A program made the translations under genes and the position numbers. The notes under the pieces are model-generated. The model made no database searches. It saw nothing but the letters and a program-made list of their open reading frames with translations, and was not told the DNA's origin. This document shows positions 45,792 to 46,818 of a stretch of DNA of 46,818 nt, piece after piece. Source of the DNA: Gammaproteobacteria bacterium (GTDB taxonomy: Bacteria > Pseudomonadota > Gammaproteobacteria > Steroidobacterales > PWYM01); assembly GCA_020832005.1 (NCBI GenBank), contig JAFIFN010000014.1, positions 1 to 46,818 of the forward strand. Reading direction: 5' to 3'. Position 1 is the first letter of the stretch; each line of letters opens with the position of its first letter.

Positions 45792-46663
45792 CACGGGCGC
45801 CGCGCGTCGGCGATTATCTGGAGCTGTGCAAGCCCCGCGTCGTCGCGCTGATCGTGTTCACGGCGGTGGTCGGGATGTTTCTTGCCGTGCCTTCGATGCC
45901 ACCCTGGCAGGCGCTGGTGTTCGGCACGCTCGGCATCTGGCTGGCCGCCTCCTCGGCCGCGGTCATCAACCACGTGCTGGATGCACGCATCGATGCGGTC
46001 ATGGACCGTACCCGCAACCGGCCATTGCCCACGGGACACCTCGGGCAACGACAGGCGATGGTGTTCGCGCTGCTGCTCGCGGTGGCCTCGATGCTGGTGC
46101 TGGTGGTGCTGGTCAATCCGCTGACCGCAATCCTGACTTTCCTGTCCCTGATCGGCTACGCGGTCATCTATACCGTCTACCTGAAGCGTGCGACACCACA
46201 GAATATCGTCATCGGCGGTGCGGCGGGGGCGGCGCCGCCCGTGCTGGGCTGGACGGCCGTCACCAACAGCGTGGATCCGCATGCGCTGCTGCTGTTCCTG
46301 ATCATCTTCGTGTGGACACCGCCGCATTTCTGGGCGCTGGCCATTGCGCGCAAGGACGAGTACGCCAAAGTCGACATCCCGATGCTCCCCGTCACCCATG
46401 GCGTGGCGTTCACACGCCAGTACATCCTGCTCTATACCATCCTGCTGGTCATCGTAACCCTGCTGCCGTGGATCACGCAGATGAGTGGCGTGTTCTACCT
46501 GTTCGGCGCCCTGGCGCTGGGTGCGGGATTTCTCTACTACGCCATCGCCCTGCGGTTCTCCGAGCGCAGTGATCTGCCGATGAAGACCTTCAGCTACTCG
46601 ATTACCTACCTGATGGCATTGTTCAGCTTCCTGCTCATCGATCACTATCTGCCGGCGCCCTAG
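45788..46663 (+). CDS. ctaB: Protoheme IX farnesyltransferase (heme O synthase)
   Basis: A 291-residue UbiA-superfamily enzyme that farnesylates heme B to heme O. The two Asp-rich motifs are [20 protein letters not shown] and, in the second half, [41 protein letters not shown] and [10 protein letters not shown] are typical of the CtaB/CyoE family. With ctaA it completes heme A supply for CoxA. It ends 29 bases inside a converging gene on the minus strand. Confidence 0.97.
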   Translation: MTRAPRVGDYLELCKPRVVALIVFTAVVGMFLAVPSMPPWQALVFGTLGIWLAASSAAVINHVLDARIDAVMDRTRNRPLPTGHLGQRQAMVFALLLAVASMLVLVVLVNPLTAILTFLSLIGYAVIYTVYLKRATPQNIVIGGAAGAAPPVLGWTAVTNSVDPHALLLFLIIFVWTPPHFWALAIARKDEYAKVDIPMLPVTHGVAFTRQYILLYTILLVIVTLLPWITQMSGVFYLFGALALGAGFLYYAIALRFSERSDLPMKTFSYSITYLMALFSFLLIDHYLPAP

Positions 46664-46818
46664 TGCCGGCAGCCGTGTAGGGGTAGCGGGCGAAGATCGC
46701 CGCGACGGCTTCGTTGATGGCCGTGCGCGGATCATCGAGCGCTGCCGAAGTGACCCGACCGGTGGCCACGCCTTCCCAGACCAGCTGCTTGCGGGCCCGA
46801 TCGACGAGATCGATGTGC
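46635..46818 (-). CDS. DUF4136 lipoprotein, C-terminal part (start outside the window)
   Basis: Sixty codons of a minus-strand frame enter from the right edge and stop at 46635. The readable part contains [20 protein letters not shown], then [27 protein letters not shown], which matches the C-terminal end of DUF4136 proteins. These usually begin with a lipoprotein signal, which would lie outside. The stop falls inside the end of ctaB, giving a 29-base tail-to-tail overlap. Function unknown. Confidence 0.75.
   Translation of the reverse strand, partial: HIDLVDRARKQLVWEGVATGRVTSAALDDPRTAINEAVAAIFARYPYTAAGTRAPADSDR

Noticed and set aside
1-46818. Prophage, insertion sequence, CRISPR array or defence island
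   Set aside because: No transposase, integrase, phage structural gene, cas gene or regularly spaced repeat was seen; the gene order is that of conserved core chromosome.

Overview
The window is a dense, GC-rich stretch of bacterial chromosome holding almost only core genes. Gene content and order point to an aerobic gammaproteobacterium: pilMNOPQ-aroK-aroB divergent from a class A penicillin-binding protein gene, rph/rdgB/hemW, yicC-gmk-rpoZ-spoT-ridA-recG, ubiC-ubiA, and a coxB-coxA-ctaG-coxC-SURF1-ctaA-ctaB block of the type seen in Pseudomonas. I cannot name the genus. No phage, transposon, CRISPR array, tRNA or rRNA was recognised. Many starts are GTG or TTG, and stop/start overlaps (ATGA, GTGA, TTGA) are common, so most genes sit in tight, translationally coupled operons.

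Layout. 1-1570 (-): 5'-complete part of a DUF3300 exported protein. 1699-4871 (-): a YbbA/YbbP-type ABC exporter, divergent from tesA (+), which is followed by fadD and a CpeT-like lipoprotein gene. 7946-17726 (-): a ten-gene run, in transcription order pilM-pilN-pilO-pilP-pilQ-aroK-aroB-dgt-pyrF-hemE. After a 435-nt divergent spacer comes mrcA (+) and a 201-codon conserved unknown. gltA (-) and rpmE (-) follow. A 472-nt spacer with DnaA-box-like sequences separates rpmE from the minus-strand group PP2C phosphatase-rph-rdgB-hemW. 27122-35481 (+): yicC, gmk, rpoZ, spoT, ridA, recG, ubiC, ubiA. comF (-) and bioB-bioC (+) are divergent across a near-textbook BirA operator. 38370-46663: DUF2244, coxB, coxA, a 37-codon small assembly protein, ctaG, coxC, an antisense DUF2909 gene, SURF1, a Sco-like protein, ctaA and ctaB. 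The right edge cuts a DUF4136 lipoprotein gene (-).

Functional themes: type IV pilus inner-membrane platform and secretin; peptidoglycan synthesis; nucleotide metabolism (pyrF, dgt, gmk, rdgB); stringent response with the omega subunit; ubiquinone head-group synthesis; biotin synthesis under apparent BirA control; and a complete aa3-type cytochrome oxidase with its heme A and copper insertion factors.

No clearly new multi-gene system is evident. The most informative non-coding signal is the 10-bp perfect inverted repeat with a 16-nt spacer between comF and bioB. Other points worth checking are the overlapping divergent TTG starts of ybbA and tesA, a five-codon leader cistron coupled to mrcA, the DnaA-box cluster upstream of rpmE, and several small or poorly known genes (37-aa oxidase assembly protein, CpeT-like lipoprotein, 201-aa unknown).
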